From: Labedaea rhizosphaerae
Lineage (GTDB): Bacteria; Actinomycetota; Actinomycetes; Mycobacteriales; Pseudonocardiaceae
Assembly: GCF_004362825.1 (NCBI RefSeq)
Contig: NZ_SNXZ01000002.1
Location: 496,001-560,000, forward strand
DNA length: 64,000 nucleotides
Direction of reading: 5' to 3'
A model generated the notes under the pieces. That model did no database searches. It was given only the letters and a program-made list of their open reading frames with translations, and was not told the origin of the DNA. The position numbers and the translations under genes are program-made. Position 1 is the first letter of the stretch. Each line of letters begins with the position of its first letter. Shown piece by piece: positions 35,702 through 43,999 of the stretch.

Positions 35702-37299
35702 TCGTTGCCGCAGCGCGGCCGGTCACGGGCGCCGAACCGCTGGTGGAGATCATCGACACGCTGCTCATCGAACTGCGGCTGGCCGGCGCTTCCGGTCGAC
35801 CGAGCCCGGACTACCTGCGGCGACGGCGGTTCATCCGGATGCTCACCGAGGTCGCCGAGGAGGACCTGGGATTGCGGTTCACGGCAAACCTGCCGTTTCT
35901 CGGGACGACAGCAGCGGCGACCGAACTCGGCCGGCCGCTCGCGGGCTACACGCTGCGGCTGCCGGACTATCGGCCGAGCACCTGGCTGGAGGACCTTTGG
36001 GTGCGGTGGCGGGCATTGGCGCAACCTGACGATCCGCACTGGGAAGCACTCGATCGATCGGGCCGCGACATCGACGACCCGGCGCCCGAGGAACGACGCA
36101 CGCGCGGTGCCGAGCGCTACTTCCAGGTCAGCTCGTTGCTGCGCGGCGCGATCTGGTGCGGTGTGAACGACGAAGCCGGTGATCCGGTGACCGCCGCCGT
36201 GCGCTTCGTCGTGGAGCTCGCGGCGACCGGCCAGGCCAGCAACCGGGCGGCGGCGACGGCCGTGTCGCTGTTGCTCGATGCCGCGGCCGACATCGGGTCA
36301 GCCGACGACCTGCTCTGCCGGTTCACCGAGGGACCACGGCCCACTACCGTCGAACAGTGGCACCGAGTGGGTCTGCGCTGGCCCCAGTCTGACGCCGGAT
36401 CAACGACGTCGCGCGCCGCGCAACAGGCCATGGCCTGGCTGGTCGGCTACGGCCAGGAGCAGCTCGACGACGCCCGTGCGGCCCGGGATTTCGACTCTTG
36501 GCGAGTCGCGATGGTCGCGGTCCGCTGCGCCATCACCTGCGTCATCGAAGGGCTGCGGGATCCGCGCCGCATGCCACTCGGGCTGCGCGCGATCATCAGC
36601 CAGTTCGACGAGATCTACTGCGACCAGTTCGGCGCTCTCGGCTCCGCTGAAGCCAGGTACCTGGGCCGTCCGGAAATCGAGGGCCAGGTCGTCGCGATAC
36701 GGACCATTGCCGCGGATCGCCAAGGCCGCCTGGAGGAGGCCCGGTTGGCACGGTTCGTTCAAGAGCGGGCCTTGGTTCCAGCGGAACTCTTCACACTGGA
36801 CATCCCATACCCAGCCGGCCCGGCCGTGGCGTCGCCGCTACCGCCAGAATGGCACGGCCCGACCTGGCGCACGATCACGGCCGGCAACGCCGAACCCCGA
36901 ACATTGCGCATCGACCAATCGAGCCCGTACAGGCCCGCCCGGGCGCCTGCGCAGGAGGCGGCCGAGGACCTCTCCAGGGCTGTGCAACAGATCCAGCTTC
37001 GGTATCAGTCCCAGGACACCGCGGCCGGTCATCGGATCCTCGCCGAGCTGAGGGCGCGCTACCCCTGGCACGACATGGTGCATGGGCTGAACGCAGAACT
37101 GCACCACGCCGACAACAACGTCCATGAGGCCGTTCAGGCCGCCGTCGCCGCCGCGGTCCTGCGCCCGGAGGTCGCCCACTACTGGCTGTGGCTGGCGCGA
37201 CTGCTCCGCCGGCAAGGCCACGACCAGGCCGCGGCGACGGCAGCGAAGATCGCCCAGTACGCCAACGGCTTCACCGAAGCCATGAAACGGCTGAGCTAG
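35698..37299 (+). CDS. Unknown protein B of a two-gene module, with TPR-like C-terminus
   Basis: 533 residues. The N-terminal ~400 residues are mostly helical with conserved-looking aromatic clusters (RPSTWLEDLWVRWRAL, HRVGLRWPQSD) and no recognised enzyme motif. The last ~110 residues look like two to three TPRs (AVQQIQLRYQSQDTAAGHRI, AVLRPEVAHYWLWLARLL). A soluble cytoplasmic scaffold or sensor is plausible. Coupled translation with protein A, isolation from other genes and a degraded region downstream suggest a mobile accessory module. The function is unknown. Confidence 0.7.
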   Translation: MIVAAARPVTGAEPLVEIIDTLLIELRLAGASGRPSPDYLRRRRFIRMLTEVAEEDLGLRFTANLPFLGTTAAATELGRPLAGYTLRLPDYRPSTWLEDLWVRWRALAQPDDPHWEALDRSGRDIDDPAPEERRTRGAERYFQVSSLLRGAIWCGVNDEAGDPVTAAVRFVVELAATGQASNRAAATAVSLLLDAAADIGSADDLLCRFTEGPRPTTVEQWHRVGLRWPQSDAGSTTSRAAQQAMAWLVGYGQEQLDDARAARDFDSWRVAMVAVRCAITCVIEGLRDPRRMPLGLRAIISQFDEIYCDQFGALGSAEARYLGRPEIEGQVVAIRTIAADRQGRLEEARLARFVQERALVPAELFTLDIPYPAGPAVASPLPPEWHGPTWRTITAGNAEPRTLRIDQSSPYRPARAPAQEAAEDLSRAVQQIQLRYQSQDTAAGHRILAELRARYPWHDMVHGLNAELHHADNNVHEAVQAAVAAAVLRPEVAHYWLWLARLLRRQGHDQAAATAAKIAQYANGFTEAMKRLS

Positions 37300-37814
37300 C
37301 AGCGACAAACCAACTCCCCACTCCCCCGCACACCGCTGGAACCAGGGACAACGCCATGTCGATGAGCACGTCACAAACGTGACCTGTCAGCTGTCGCCAC
37401 ACGGCGTCGCACAGGGCGTCGGCGAGCTCGGGGTCACGGTCTTGCGGCGCGCCGGCGAGCAGGGTCTGGATCGCTCCGACCCCGCCGCCGGATGAGCTCG
37501 ACGGCAACGCTGTTCGCTGCTCGAGGCCATCCGGTGGCTGCGACGCGGGATGGGCCTCTGCCCCGCCGCGTCGGCCGGACACCGGCGGGCCGCGCTCGAA
37601 TTTCCGCTTGTCGGTGCACGGTCGGTCGCGGCTGGCTGTGGACGAGGGGTGCAGGTGCCCAACCAGCGAGGCGCCCAGAAGGCGGGTGCGCGGAAACGAC
37701 GGTCGCCGAACGCGCGCTAAGCGACACGAGCGCGTGTCGGTCAGGTGGCGACCATCGCTGGAACTCTGGCCGGATCGCAAATCTGAGTCTCGCCGGTGGG
37801 ACGAGAGTGGTCGG
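37300..37814. other. Gene-poor region with degraded coding texture
   Basis: Between two convergent genes lie 515 bp with no recognisable gene. A minus-strand stretch around 37352-37470 gives APQDRDPELADALCDAVWRQL, which has protein-like composition but matches no family known to me and lacks a start. The composition is more disordered than the neighbouring genes, consistent with decay. Confidence 0.4.
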
Positions 37815-38375
37815 CTATTGCCTGGTTTCAGGCTGGAGTGGCTGCCCGGCGGGGAAGAGAATCGGGCTGAGCAGGTAGGGCGCTCGGCCGGGCGTGGGTT
37901 TGTTGGCGACCAAGTCGCGCATGACCTCGAGCATCTTCTGGGTCATCTCGGCGAGTTCATCGGGGCTGAGCCAGAGGGTGCCCTGCCGGTAGGACACCCC
38001 GTCGGCGGCCGGGTCGGCCCCGTCGCGATCGAGGTAGGCGTTGAACTCGGCGATCAGGACGGCCATGGCGGCGGCGAACCCGCGGCGGTGGTCCTCCAGC
38101 GTCATCGCGGCGGCCTCGCCAGTGCCGATCACCGGCCGGTCCTGGCGCAGCCGGTACCGGCGCTCCACGGCTCCTCGGACCCGCTGCTCGCCGGCTACCT
38201 CGAGAAAACCTCCCTCGACGAGCAGGGCGGCCTGCCGGTACACGGTCACCCTCGATACGTCGGGCATGCGGGCGCACAGCTGCGTGGTGGTGAACTCCCG
38301 TCCACTGGCCAGGGCGTGCACGATGCGCAGCCGAACGGGGTGCAGGAGCAGGTCGACGGCGTTCACGCCCGACAC
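37815..38375 (-). CDS. ArsR-like winged-helix transcriptional regulator
   Basis: 186 residues. The HTH spans ~5-75 (VDLLLHPVRLRIVHALAS, TTTQLCARMPDVSRVTVYRQ, then wing GGFLEVAGEQRVRGAVERRYRL), as in HTH_20/ArsR-type proteins. The C-terminal ~100 residues form a helical sensor region without metal-binding Cys. Start: GTG at 38375, possibly leaderless because no ribosome site precedes it and a near-palindrome abuts it. It is divergent from the hydrolase gene at 38430, which it probably regulates together with itself. Confidence 0.82.
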   Translation of the reverse strand: MSGVNAVDLLLHPVRLRIVHALASGREFTTTQLCARMPDVSRVTVYRQAALLVEGGFLEVAGEQRVRGAVERRYRLRQDRPVIGTGEAAAMTLEDHRRGFAAAMAVLIAEFNAYLDRDGADPAADGVSYRQGTLWLSPDELAEMTQKMLEVMRDLVANKPTPGRAPYLLSPILFPAGQPLQPETRQ

Positions 38376-38393
38376 TATTTCATATGAGATACC
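38376..38393. promoter_or_regulatory. Near-palindromic operator candidate in the divergent promoter
   Basis: ATTTCATATGAGAT (38377-38390) is a palindrome with 12 of 14 matching positions centred on CATATG, in an AT-rich 45-bp gap that is unlike the surrounding GC-rich DNA. It lies directly upstream of the regulator start and between the two divergent genes, the expected place for an ArsR-type operator. Confidence 0.5.
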
Positions 38394-38429
38394 ATTATCG
38401 AAGTTGAAATCGATCGGTGAGGAGGAGCC

Positions 38430-39275
38430 GTGCGCGACGTCCCAGGGCAGCAGGTGTCCGTGAACGGCCGAGCCGTCTTCGTCGAGCAGTCCGGCCACGG
38501 GCAGGACTGGGTGGTCTTCGAGGCAGGCGGAGGCTGCGGCCGGACCTGCTGGGACCCGGTGCTGCCACCGCTGGCCGACACGGCGCGGTTGGTGGCCTAC
38601 GACCGCGCCGGGCGCGCGCTCAGCGGCCGCACCACCGAGCGGCTGAGCGTCGACGATTTGGCCGCCGACCTGGTCGCGATGACCGAGGCCGTCGTGCCGG
38701 GCGAGTTCGTGCTCGTCGCGCACAGCATGGGCGGGCTGGTCGCCCGCCGCGCCGCTGAGCGCCTGGGATCTCGGCTGCGCGGGCTGCTGCTGATCGACGC
38801 CCTGCCGGAGACCTCCCCGGTGTACGACACCTGGGACCAGACCACCAAGAAGATCGACCGCATGCTCGCCGTGACGCAGTCGCTCAGCCGTTTCCGTCCC
38901 CTCGCGCGGCTGTTCAGCGGCAACGTCCGACGCTTGTTCGCCGCCGACACCTACCAGGCCATGCTCGCCGAGGACTTCACCCCCGCCGGGATCTCCCAGA
39001 CCCGCGCGGAGATGCAGGCAGTGGCCGCCGCCATCCCGCGGTTCCGCACCCAGCCGCCCCAACTCCCGAAGTGCCCGACGATCGTGCTGTCCGCGGCCCG
39101 CGCCGCCAAAGGGCGGGAGCGCCAGAACGCCGCCATCCGCGAGCACCAGCGCCGGTACGCCGACAGCCTGCCCCACGGGCGCCACGAGGAGGTCGACTCG
39201 GGGCACTTCATCCAGGCCGAGCAACCACAACTCGTCGTCACGCGAATCCGGCAACTCCTCCAGGCCACCACCTGA
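38430..39275 (+). CDS. Alpha/beta hydrolase
   Basis: 281 residues, GTG start behind GAGGAG. It shows the oxyanion region VVFEAGGGCGRTCW, nucleophile elbow AHSMGGL (Ser) and C-terminal catalytic His in DSGHFIQAE. The lid is helical (LAVTQSLSRFRPLARLFSG). The substrate is unknown. Its divergent ArsR-like regulator suggests induction by, and turnover of, a specific small ester or toxic compound. Confidence 0.85.
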   Translation: MRDVPGQQVSVNGRAVFVEQSGHGQDWVVFEAGGGCGRTCWDPVLPPLADTARLVAYDRAGRALSGRTTERLSVDDLAADLVAMTEAVVPGEFVLVAHSMGGLVARRAAERLGSRLRGLLLIDALPETSPVYDTWDQTTKKIDRMLAVTQSLSRFRPLARLFSGNVRRLFAADTYQAMLAEDFTPAGISQTRAEMQAVAAAIPRFRTQPPQLPKCPTIVLSAARAAKGRERQNAAIREHQRRYADSLPHGRHEEVDSGHFIQAEQPQLVVTRIRQLLQATT

Positions 39276-39309
39276 CCGCAGCCCTCCCTACTCCACCCGG
39301 AGACGCACG

Positions 39310-39379
39310 TCACCGGACGCGTCAAGGACGCATCAAGAGGCCGGGGCCGGATGTCAAGGAGCCGTCAGCCGGGCTCAAG
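39310..39379 (+). promoter_or_regulatory. Phased TCAAG repeat array upstream of kdp, candidate KdpE binding region
   Basis: TCAAG occurs at 39322, 39333, 39354 and 39375, with related TCAC at 39310 and TCAG at 39365. The steps are 12, 11, 21, 11 and 10 bp, that is, multiples of one helical turn. Tandem half-sites at 10-11 bp spacing are typical of OmpR-family response regulators such as KdpE. The array ends ~80 bp before the first kdp start codon. Confidence 0.6.
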
Positions 39380-39456
39380 ACCTGCCAAGGCGAGCGCACG
39401 CTCGGGGTGATCGGCCGCCGACGGGGCGGCCGGAGCCCGAGAAGGGAGCACCGCGC

Positions 39457-39540
39457 ATGGCCGACCTGGCCTATGCCGTGCTGCTGATCGGTGCCTTCGC
39501 GCTTCTCGCGTACTTGTTGCGCGGTTTGGAGAAGCTGTGA
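39457..39540 (+). CDS. 27-residue membrane microprotein at the head of the kdp operon
   Basis: The frame ATG...TGA encodes MADLAYAVLLIGAFALLAYL plus the tail LRGLEKL. It has a strong ribosome site (GAAGGGAG, 8-9 nt upstream) and its stop overlaps the kdpF start by 4 bp (GTGA). It is one hydrophobic helix with a basic end, similar in layout to KdpF but lacking the RPEKF ending. Such a peptide in front of kdpF is easily missed by gene finders; it may be a second small subunit or a stabiliser of the Kdp complex. The role is inferred. Confidence 0.7.
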   Translation: MADLAYAVLLIGAFALLAYLLRGLEKL

Positions 39541-39671
39541 GTGGCGCCGAAGAAGTGCTTGCAGCTTCGAGCATCGACACCGGTGTGCCGGCCAACGTCC
39601 TGGGTGGCGTGCTGGCCTTGGTGTTGTTGGTCTACCTGGTGGTCGCGTTGATCCGCCCGGAGAAGTTCTGA
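39537..39671 (+). CDS. kdpF: Potassium-transporting ATPase subunit KdpF
   Basis: 44 residues from the GTG at 39537. An extended N-terminus is followed by one membrane helix and the family ending ([16 protein letters not shown]). KdpF stabilises the KdpABC complex in the membrane. It is coupled by overlaps with both the upstream microprotein and kdpA (TGATG). The first ~17 residues are unusual for the family, and an internal GTG could be the true start. Confidence 0.82.
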   Translation: MSGAEEVLAASSIDTGVPANVLGGVLALVLLVYLVVALIRPEKF

Positions 39672-41317
39672 TGGCCGGGTTGCTGCAGGTCCTCCTGCTC
39701 CTCGCTGCGCTCGCCGTGTGCTGGAAGCCGCTGGGCGACCACATGGCGCGCGTCTACACCACGCCGAAGCACTCGCGTTTCGAGAAGGCGGTCTACCGCG
39801 CCGTGCGGGTCGACCCGGATGCCGAGCAGCGCTGGCCGGTGTACGCCGCCGGCGTGGTCGGGTTCTCGTTCGTCTCGATCGTGCTGCTGTACCTCCTGCA
39901 GCGCCTGCAACCGTTGCTGCCGTGGAACTTCGGGCGCACGGTGAACCCGAGTGTCGCGTTCAACACGGCGATCAGCTTCGTGACCAACACGAACTGGCAG
40001 TCGTACGTGCCCGAGACGACCATGGGCCACTTCGTGCAGATGGCCGGGCTCACGGTGCAGAACTTCGTGTCCGCCGCGGTCGGGATGGCGGTCGCCATCG
40101 CGTTGATCCGCGGGTTCATCCGCTCGAAGACCGACCGGCTCGGCAACTTCTGGGTCGACCTGGTGCGCGGCAGCGTGCGGATCCTGCTGCCGATCGCGTT
40201 CGTGTTCGCGATCGTGCTGACCGCGCTCGGCGTGGTGATGAGCCTCAAGTCGGGCGTCGCGGTGACCAACCCGGACGGCTCGCACGGCACCATCGCGCTC
40301 GCGCCCGCGGCGAGCCAGGAGGCCATCAAGGAACTCGGCACCAACGGCGGTGGCATCTTCAACGCCAACTCCGCGCACCCGTTCGAGAACCCCAACGCCT
40401 GGTCGAACCTGATCGAGATCTTCCTGCTGCTGGTGATCCCCGTGTCGCTCACGCGCACGTTCGGCGTGATGGTGGGCAACAAGAAGCAGGGCGGCGTGCT
40501 GCTCGGCGTCATGGGCGTGCTGTGGGGCGGGATGCTCGCCGTCATCTGGTGGGCCGAAGCCCACCCGAACGGCCCACTCGCGAAGCTCGCCGGCGCTGCC
40601 ATGGAAGGCAAGGAGGTCCGGTTCGGCATCCCCGGGAGCGCGTTGTTCGCCGACTCCACGACCGGCACGTCCACCGGCGCGGTCAACGCGATGCACGACA
40701 GCTTCTCCGGCCTCGGCGGCGGGGGCGCGATCCTGAACATGCTGTTCGGGGAGATGACGCCCGGCGGTGCCGGCACCGGCATCTACTCGATCCTGGTGAT
40801 GGCGATCATCGCCATGTTCCTCGCCGGGCTGATGGTCGGCCGCACGCCCGAGTACCTGGGCAAGAAGCTGGGCAAGCGCGAGGTGACGTGTGCGTCCATC
40901 GCAATCCTCGCGATGCCGCTGCTCGTGCTGCTCGGCACCGGCGCGGCCCTGCTGCTGCCGGGCACCGGCGCGGCCCTGAACAACCCCGGCGCGCACGGGT
41001 TCTCCGAGGTCCTCTACGCGTACACGTCGGCGAGCAACAACAACGGCAGCGCGTTCGCGGGCCTCACCGTCACCAACGGCTGGTTCCAGTCCACTTTGGG
41101 CCTGTGCATGCTCTTCGGCAGGCTGGTGCCGATCCTCGCGGTGCTCTGCCTCGCGGGTTCGCTTGCCTCGCAACGGAAGGTGCCGGAAACGGTGGGCACG
41201 CTGCCGACCACGGGACCGCTCTTCGCCACCATGCTCACCGGCACGATCCTGCTCGTCGCGGCCCTGACCTTCGTCCCCGCGCTCGCGCTCGGTCCCATCA
41301 CGGAGGCCCTGGCATGA
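39671..41317 (+). CDS. kdpA: Potassium-transporting ATPase, K+-binding channel-like subunit KdpA
   Basis: 548 residues with about ten membrane helices and four selectivity-filter-like repeats (for example [15 protein letters not shown] and [21 protein letters not shown] in parts, [17 protein letters not shown]). It forms the K+ pathway of the high-affinity Kdp pump. The ATG overlaps the kdpF stop by one base and its own stop overlaps kdpB by four. The length and all four pore loops look normal. Confidence 0.95.
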   Translation: MAGLLQVLLLLAALAVCWKPLGDHMARVYTTPKHSRFEKAVYRAVRVDPDAEQRWPVYAAGVVGFSFVSIVLLYLLQRLQPLLPWNFGRTVNPSVAFNTAISFVTNTNWQSYVPETTMGHFVQMAGLTVQNFVSAAVGMAVAIALIRGFIRSKTDRLGNFWVDLVRGSVRILLPIAFVFAIVLTALGVVMSLKSGVAVTNPDGSHGTIALAPAASQEAIKELGTNGGGIFNANSAHPFENPNAWSNLIEIFLLLVIPVSLTRTFGVMVGNKKQGGVLLGVMGVLWGGMLAVIWWAEAHPNGPLAKLAGAAMEGKEVRFGIPGSALFADSTTGTSTGAVNAMHDSFSGLGGGGAILNMLFGEMTPGGAGTGIYSILVMAIIAMFLAGLMVGRTPEYLGKKLGKREVTCASIAILAMPLLVLLGTGAALLLPGTGAALNNPGAHGFSEVLYAYTSASNNNGSAFAGLTVTNGWFQSTLGLCMLFGRLVPILAVLCLAGSLASQRKVPETVGTLPTTGPLFATMLTGTILLVAALTFVPALALGPITEALA

Positions 41318-43389
41318 CCGTCACCACCGAGAAACCCCAGGACGCCGCACCCGGCCACGGCCATCACGCCGGCCGCGTGTCGGCCGGGGTGTTCAACCCG
41401 AGGCAACTGGCCGAGGCGCTGCCCGATGCGTTGCGCAAGCTCAGCCCACGCCACCAGCTCGCCAACCCGGTCATGTTCGTGGTCTGGGCCGGGTCGCTGC
41501 TGTCCACTGTGTTCGCCGTCAGCCGGCCCGGCGTCTTCACGGTCGGCACCACGCTCTGGCTGTGGTTCACCGTCGTGTTCGCGAACCTGGCCGAAGCGGT
41601 CGCCGAGGGCCGAGGCAAGGCGCAAGCGGAAACGTTGCGCCGCACCAAGAAGGAGACGATCGCGCGTCGGCTCACCGAGGACGGTTCGCACGAGCGGGTC
41701 CCGGGTGTCGACCTGCGGGTCGGCGACCTCGTGGTGGTCGAGGCGGGCGAGATCATCCCCGGCGACGGCGACGTCGTCGAGGGCATCGCCACGGTGGACG
41801 AGTCGGCCATCACGGGCGAGTCGGCGCCGGTGATCCGCGAGTCCGGCGGCGACCGGTCCGCGGTCACGGGCGGCACCACGGTGCTCTCCGACCGGATCGT
41901 CGTGAAGATCACCACCAAGCCCGGCGAGTCCTTCGTGGACCGCATGATCGCCTTGGTGGAAGGCGCCTCGCGGCAGAAGACGCCCAACGAGGTCGCGCTC
42001 ACGATCCTGCTCGCGGTGCTGACGATCATCTTCCTGCTCGCGGTCGTCGCGCTGCAGCCGATGGCCGCCTACGCGGGCACGCTGCAGCCGGTGGTCGTGC
42101 TGACGGCGTTGCTGGTATGCCTGATCCCGACGACGATCGGCGCGCTGCTCTCGGCGATCGGTATCGCCGGGATGGACCGGCTGGTGCAGCGCAACGTGCT
42201 CGCCACCTCGGGCCGTGCGGTCGAGGCCGCGGGCGACGTGGACACGTTGCTGCTGGACAAGACCGGCACCATCACCTTCGGCAACCGCCAAGCCACCGAG
42301 TTCATCCCGGTCGGCGACGCCACGCTGGCGGAACTGGCGCGGGCGGCTCGCCTGTCCAGCCTCGCCGACGGCACCCCGGAGGGCCGCTCGATCGTCGAGC
42401 TGTGCGTCCGCGACCACGGCCTGGCCGCGGAACCGAGCGAGCAGGAGCGGCTCGCCGAGTTCGTGCCGTTCGCGGCGCAGACCCGGATGAGCGGCATCGA
42501 CCTCGGTGGCCGCCAGGTCCGCAAGGGCGCGACGGACGCGGTCCGCGCCTGGGTGGTCGAGCACGGCGGCACGGTGCCCGATGACGTGCGGGAGATCGCC
42601 GACCGCATCGGCGCGAACGGCGGGACCCCGCTGCTGTGCGCCGATCAGGACCGGGTCTACGGCGTGATCCAGCTGTCCGATGTGGTCAAGCCGCGGATGC
42701 GCGAGCGGTTCGGCGAGCTGCGGGCGATGGGCATCAAGACCATCATGATCACCGGTGACAACCCGTTGACCGCCAAGGCGATCGCGGCGCAGGCCGGCGT
42801 GGACGACTTCCTGGCCGAGGCCAAGCCCGAGGACAAGATGGCCCTGATCCGCAAGGAGCAGGAGGGCGGCCGGCTGGTCGCGATGACCGGTGACGGCACC
42901 AACGACGCGCCCGCGCTCGCGCAGGCCGACGTCGGCGTCGCGATGAACACCGGGACCATGGCGGCCAAGGAGGCCGGCAACATGGTCGACCTCGACTCCG
43001 ACCCGACGAAGCTGATCGAGGTCGTGGCGATCGGCAAGCAGTTGCTGATCACCCGGGGTGCGCTGACCACCTTCAGCATCGCCAACGACCTCGCGAAGTA
43101 CTTCGCGATCCTGCCGGCGATGTTCGCGGGCATCTACCCGCAACTGGGCAAGCTCAACATCATGGGCCTGCACTCGCCGTCGTCGGCGATCCTGTCCGCG
43201 GTGATCTTCAACGCGTTGATCATCGTGGCGCTGATCCCGCTGGCCCTGCGCGGCGTTCGCTACCGGCCCGCCAGCGCCCAGTCGCTGCTGCGCCGCAACC
43301 TGCTGGTCTACGGGCTCGGCGGCATCGTCACGCCGTTCGCCGGGATCTGGTTGATCGACCTGCTCGTCCGGCTGATCCCGGGGATGTGA
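41314..43389 (+). CDS. kdpB: Potassium-transporting P-type ATPase catalytic subunit KdpB
   Basis: 691 residues. P-type hallmarks: TGES in the actuator domain ([11 protein letters not shown]), phosphorylation Asp315 in DKTGT, KGA in the nucleotide domain and the hinge [11 protein letters not shown]. It couples ATP hydrolysis to K+ uptake through KdpA. The N-terminus contains an additional His-rich stretch (GHGHHAG). Start ATG at 41314, 4-bp overlap with kdpA. Confidence 0.96.
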   Translation: MTVTTEKPQDAAPGHGHHAGRVSAGVFNPRQLAEALPDALRKLSPRHQLANPVMFVVWAGSLLSTVFAVSRPGVFTVGTTLWLWFTVVFANLAEAVAEGRGKAQAETLRRTKKETIARRLTEDGSHERVPGVDLRVGDLVVVEAGEIIPGDGDVVEGIATVDESAITGESAPVIRESGGDRSAVTGGTTVLSDRIVVKITTKPGESFVDRMIALVEGASRQKTPNEVALTILLAVLTIIFLLAVVALQPMAAYAGTLQPVVVLTALLVCLIPTTIGALLSAIGIAGMDRLVQRNVLATSGRAVEAAGDVDTLLLDKTGTITFGNRQATEFIPVGDATLAELARAARLSSLADGTPEGRSIVELCVRDHGLAAEPSEQERLAEFVPFAAQTRMSGIDLGGRQVRKGATDAVRAWVVEHGGTVPDDVREIADRIGANGGTPLLCADQDRVYGVIQLSDVVKPRMRERFGELRAMGIKTIMITGDNPLTAKAIAAQAGVDDFLAEAKPEDKMALIRKEQEGGRLVAMTGDGTNDAPALAQADVGVAMNTGTMAAKEAGNMVDLDSDPTKLIEVVAIGKQLLITRGALTTFSIANDLAKYFAILPAMFAGIYPQLGKLNIMGLHSPSSAILSAVIFNALIIVALIPLALRGVRYRPASAQSLLRRNLLVYGLGGIVTPFAGIWLIDLLVRLIPGM

Positions 43390-43395
43390 GGGGTG

Positions 43396-43998
43396 ATGAA
43401 GACTCTGCTTGCCCAGACCGCCGCCGGCCTGCGTGTGCTGGTGGTGCTGACGGTGTTGCTCGGTGTGGTGTACCCACTCGGTGTGTGGCTCGTGGACCGG
43501 TTGCCCGGCCTGCAAGCCAACGCCGAAGGGTCACTCGTTTCGGTGAACGGCACCACCGTCGGCTCCGACCTGATGGGGATCGACCCGAAGGCCGCCAACC
43601 CTGGGCACGACCCGTGGTTCCACACCCGCCCGTCGGCGGTCAACGGCGACCCGTCCACCTCCGGCGCGTCGAACAAGGCGGCGGACAACCCCGACTACAT
43701 CAAGGTGATGCAGCAACGCAAGACCACGATCGCGGCACGCGAGGGCGTCGACCCCGCGCAGGTGCCACCGGACGCGGTGACCGCGTCCGCGTCGGGCCTC
43801 GACGCGGACATCAGCCCGGCCTACGCGGCCTTGCAGGCGCCACGCGTGGCCAGGGCGAACGGTCTGCCGCTGGCGCGGGTACTGGCGCTGGTCGAGGCGA
43901 ACACGACGGGCCGTGGCCTGGGGTTCGTCGGGGAACCGCGGGTCGACGTGCTGATGCTCAACCTCGCGGTGCGGGCCGCCGGGCCGGGCGCACACTGA
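43396..43998 (+). CDS. kdpC: Potassium-transporting ATPase subunit KdpC
   Basis: 200 residues. One N-terminal helix (VLVVLTVLLGVVYPLGVWLV) is followed by an extracytoplasmic domain with the conserved FHTRPSA and ASGLDADISPAYA motifs. KdpC stabilises the KdpA-KdpB contact. Two starts are close together: GTG at 43393 and ATG at 43396, just after GAGGGG; the ATG is preferred. Confidence 0.93.
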   Translation: MKTLLAQTAAGLRVLVVLTVLLGVVYPLGVWLVDRLPGLQANAEGSLVSVNGTTVGSDLMGIDPKAANPGHDPWFHTRPSAVNGDPSTSGASNKAADNPDYIKVMQQRKTTIAAREGVDPAQVPPDAVTASASGLDADISPAYAALQAPRVARANGLPLARVLALVEANTTGRGLGFVGEPRVDVLMLNLAVRAAGPGAH

Positions 43999-43999
43999 C

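Noticed and set aside
37352-37480. Minus-strand peptide around 37352-37480 as a gene
   Set aside because: No start codon with ribosome site and no recognisable family; left as degraded intergenic sequence.
41014-43515. 833-codon minus-strand frame opposite kdpB
   Set aside because: Antisense shadow of a complete, well-conserved kdpB.
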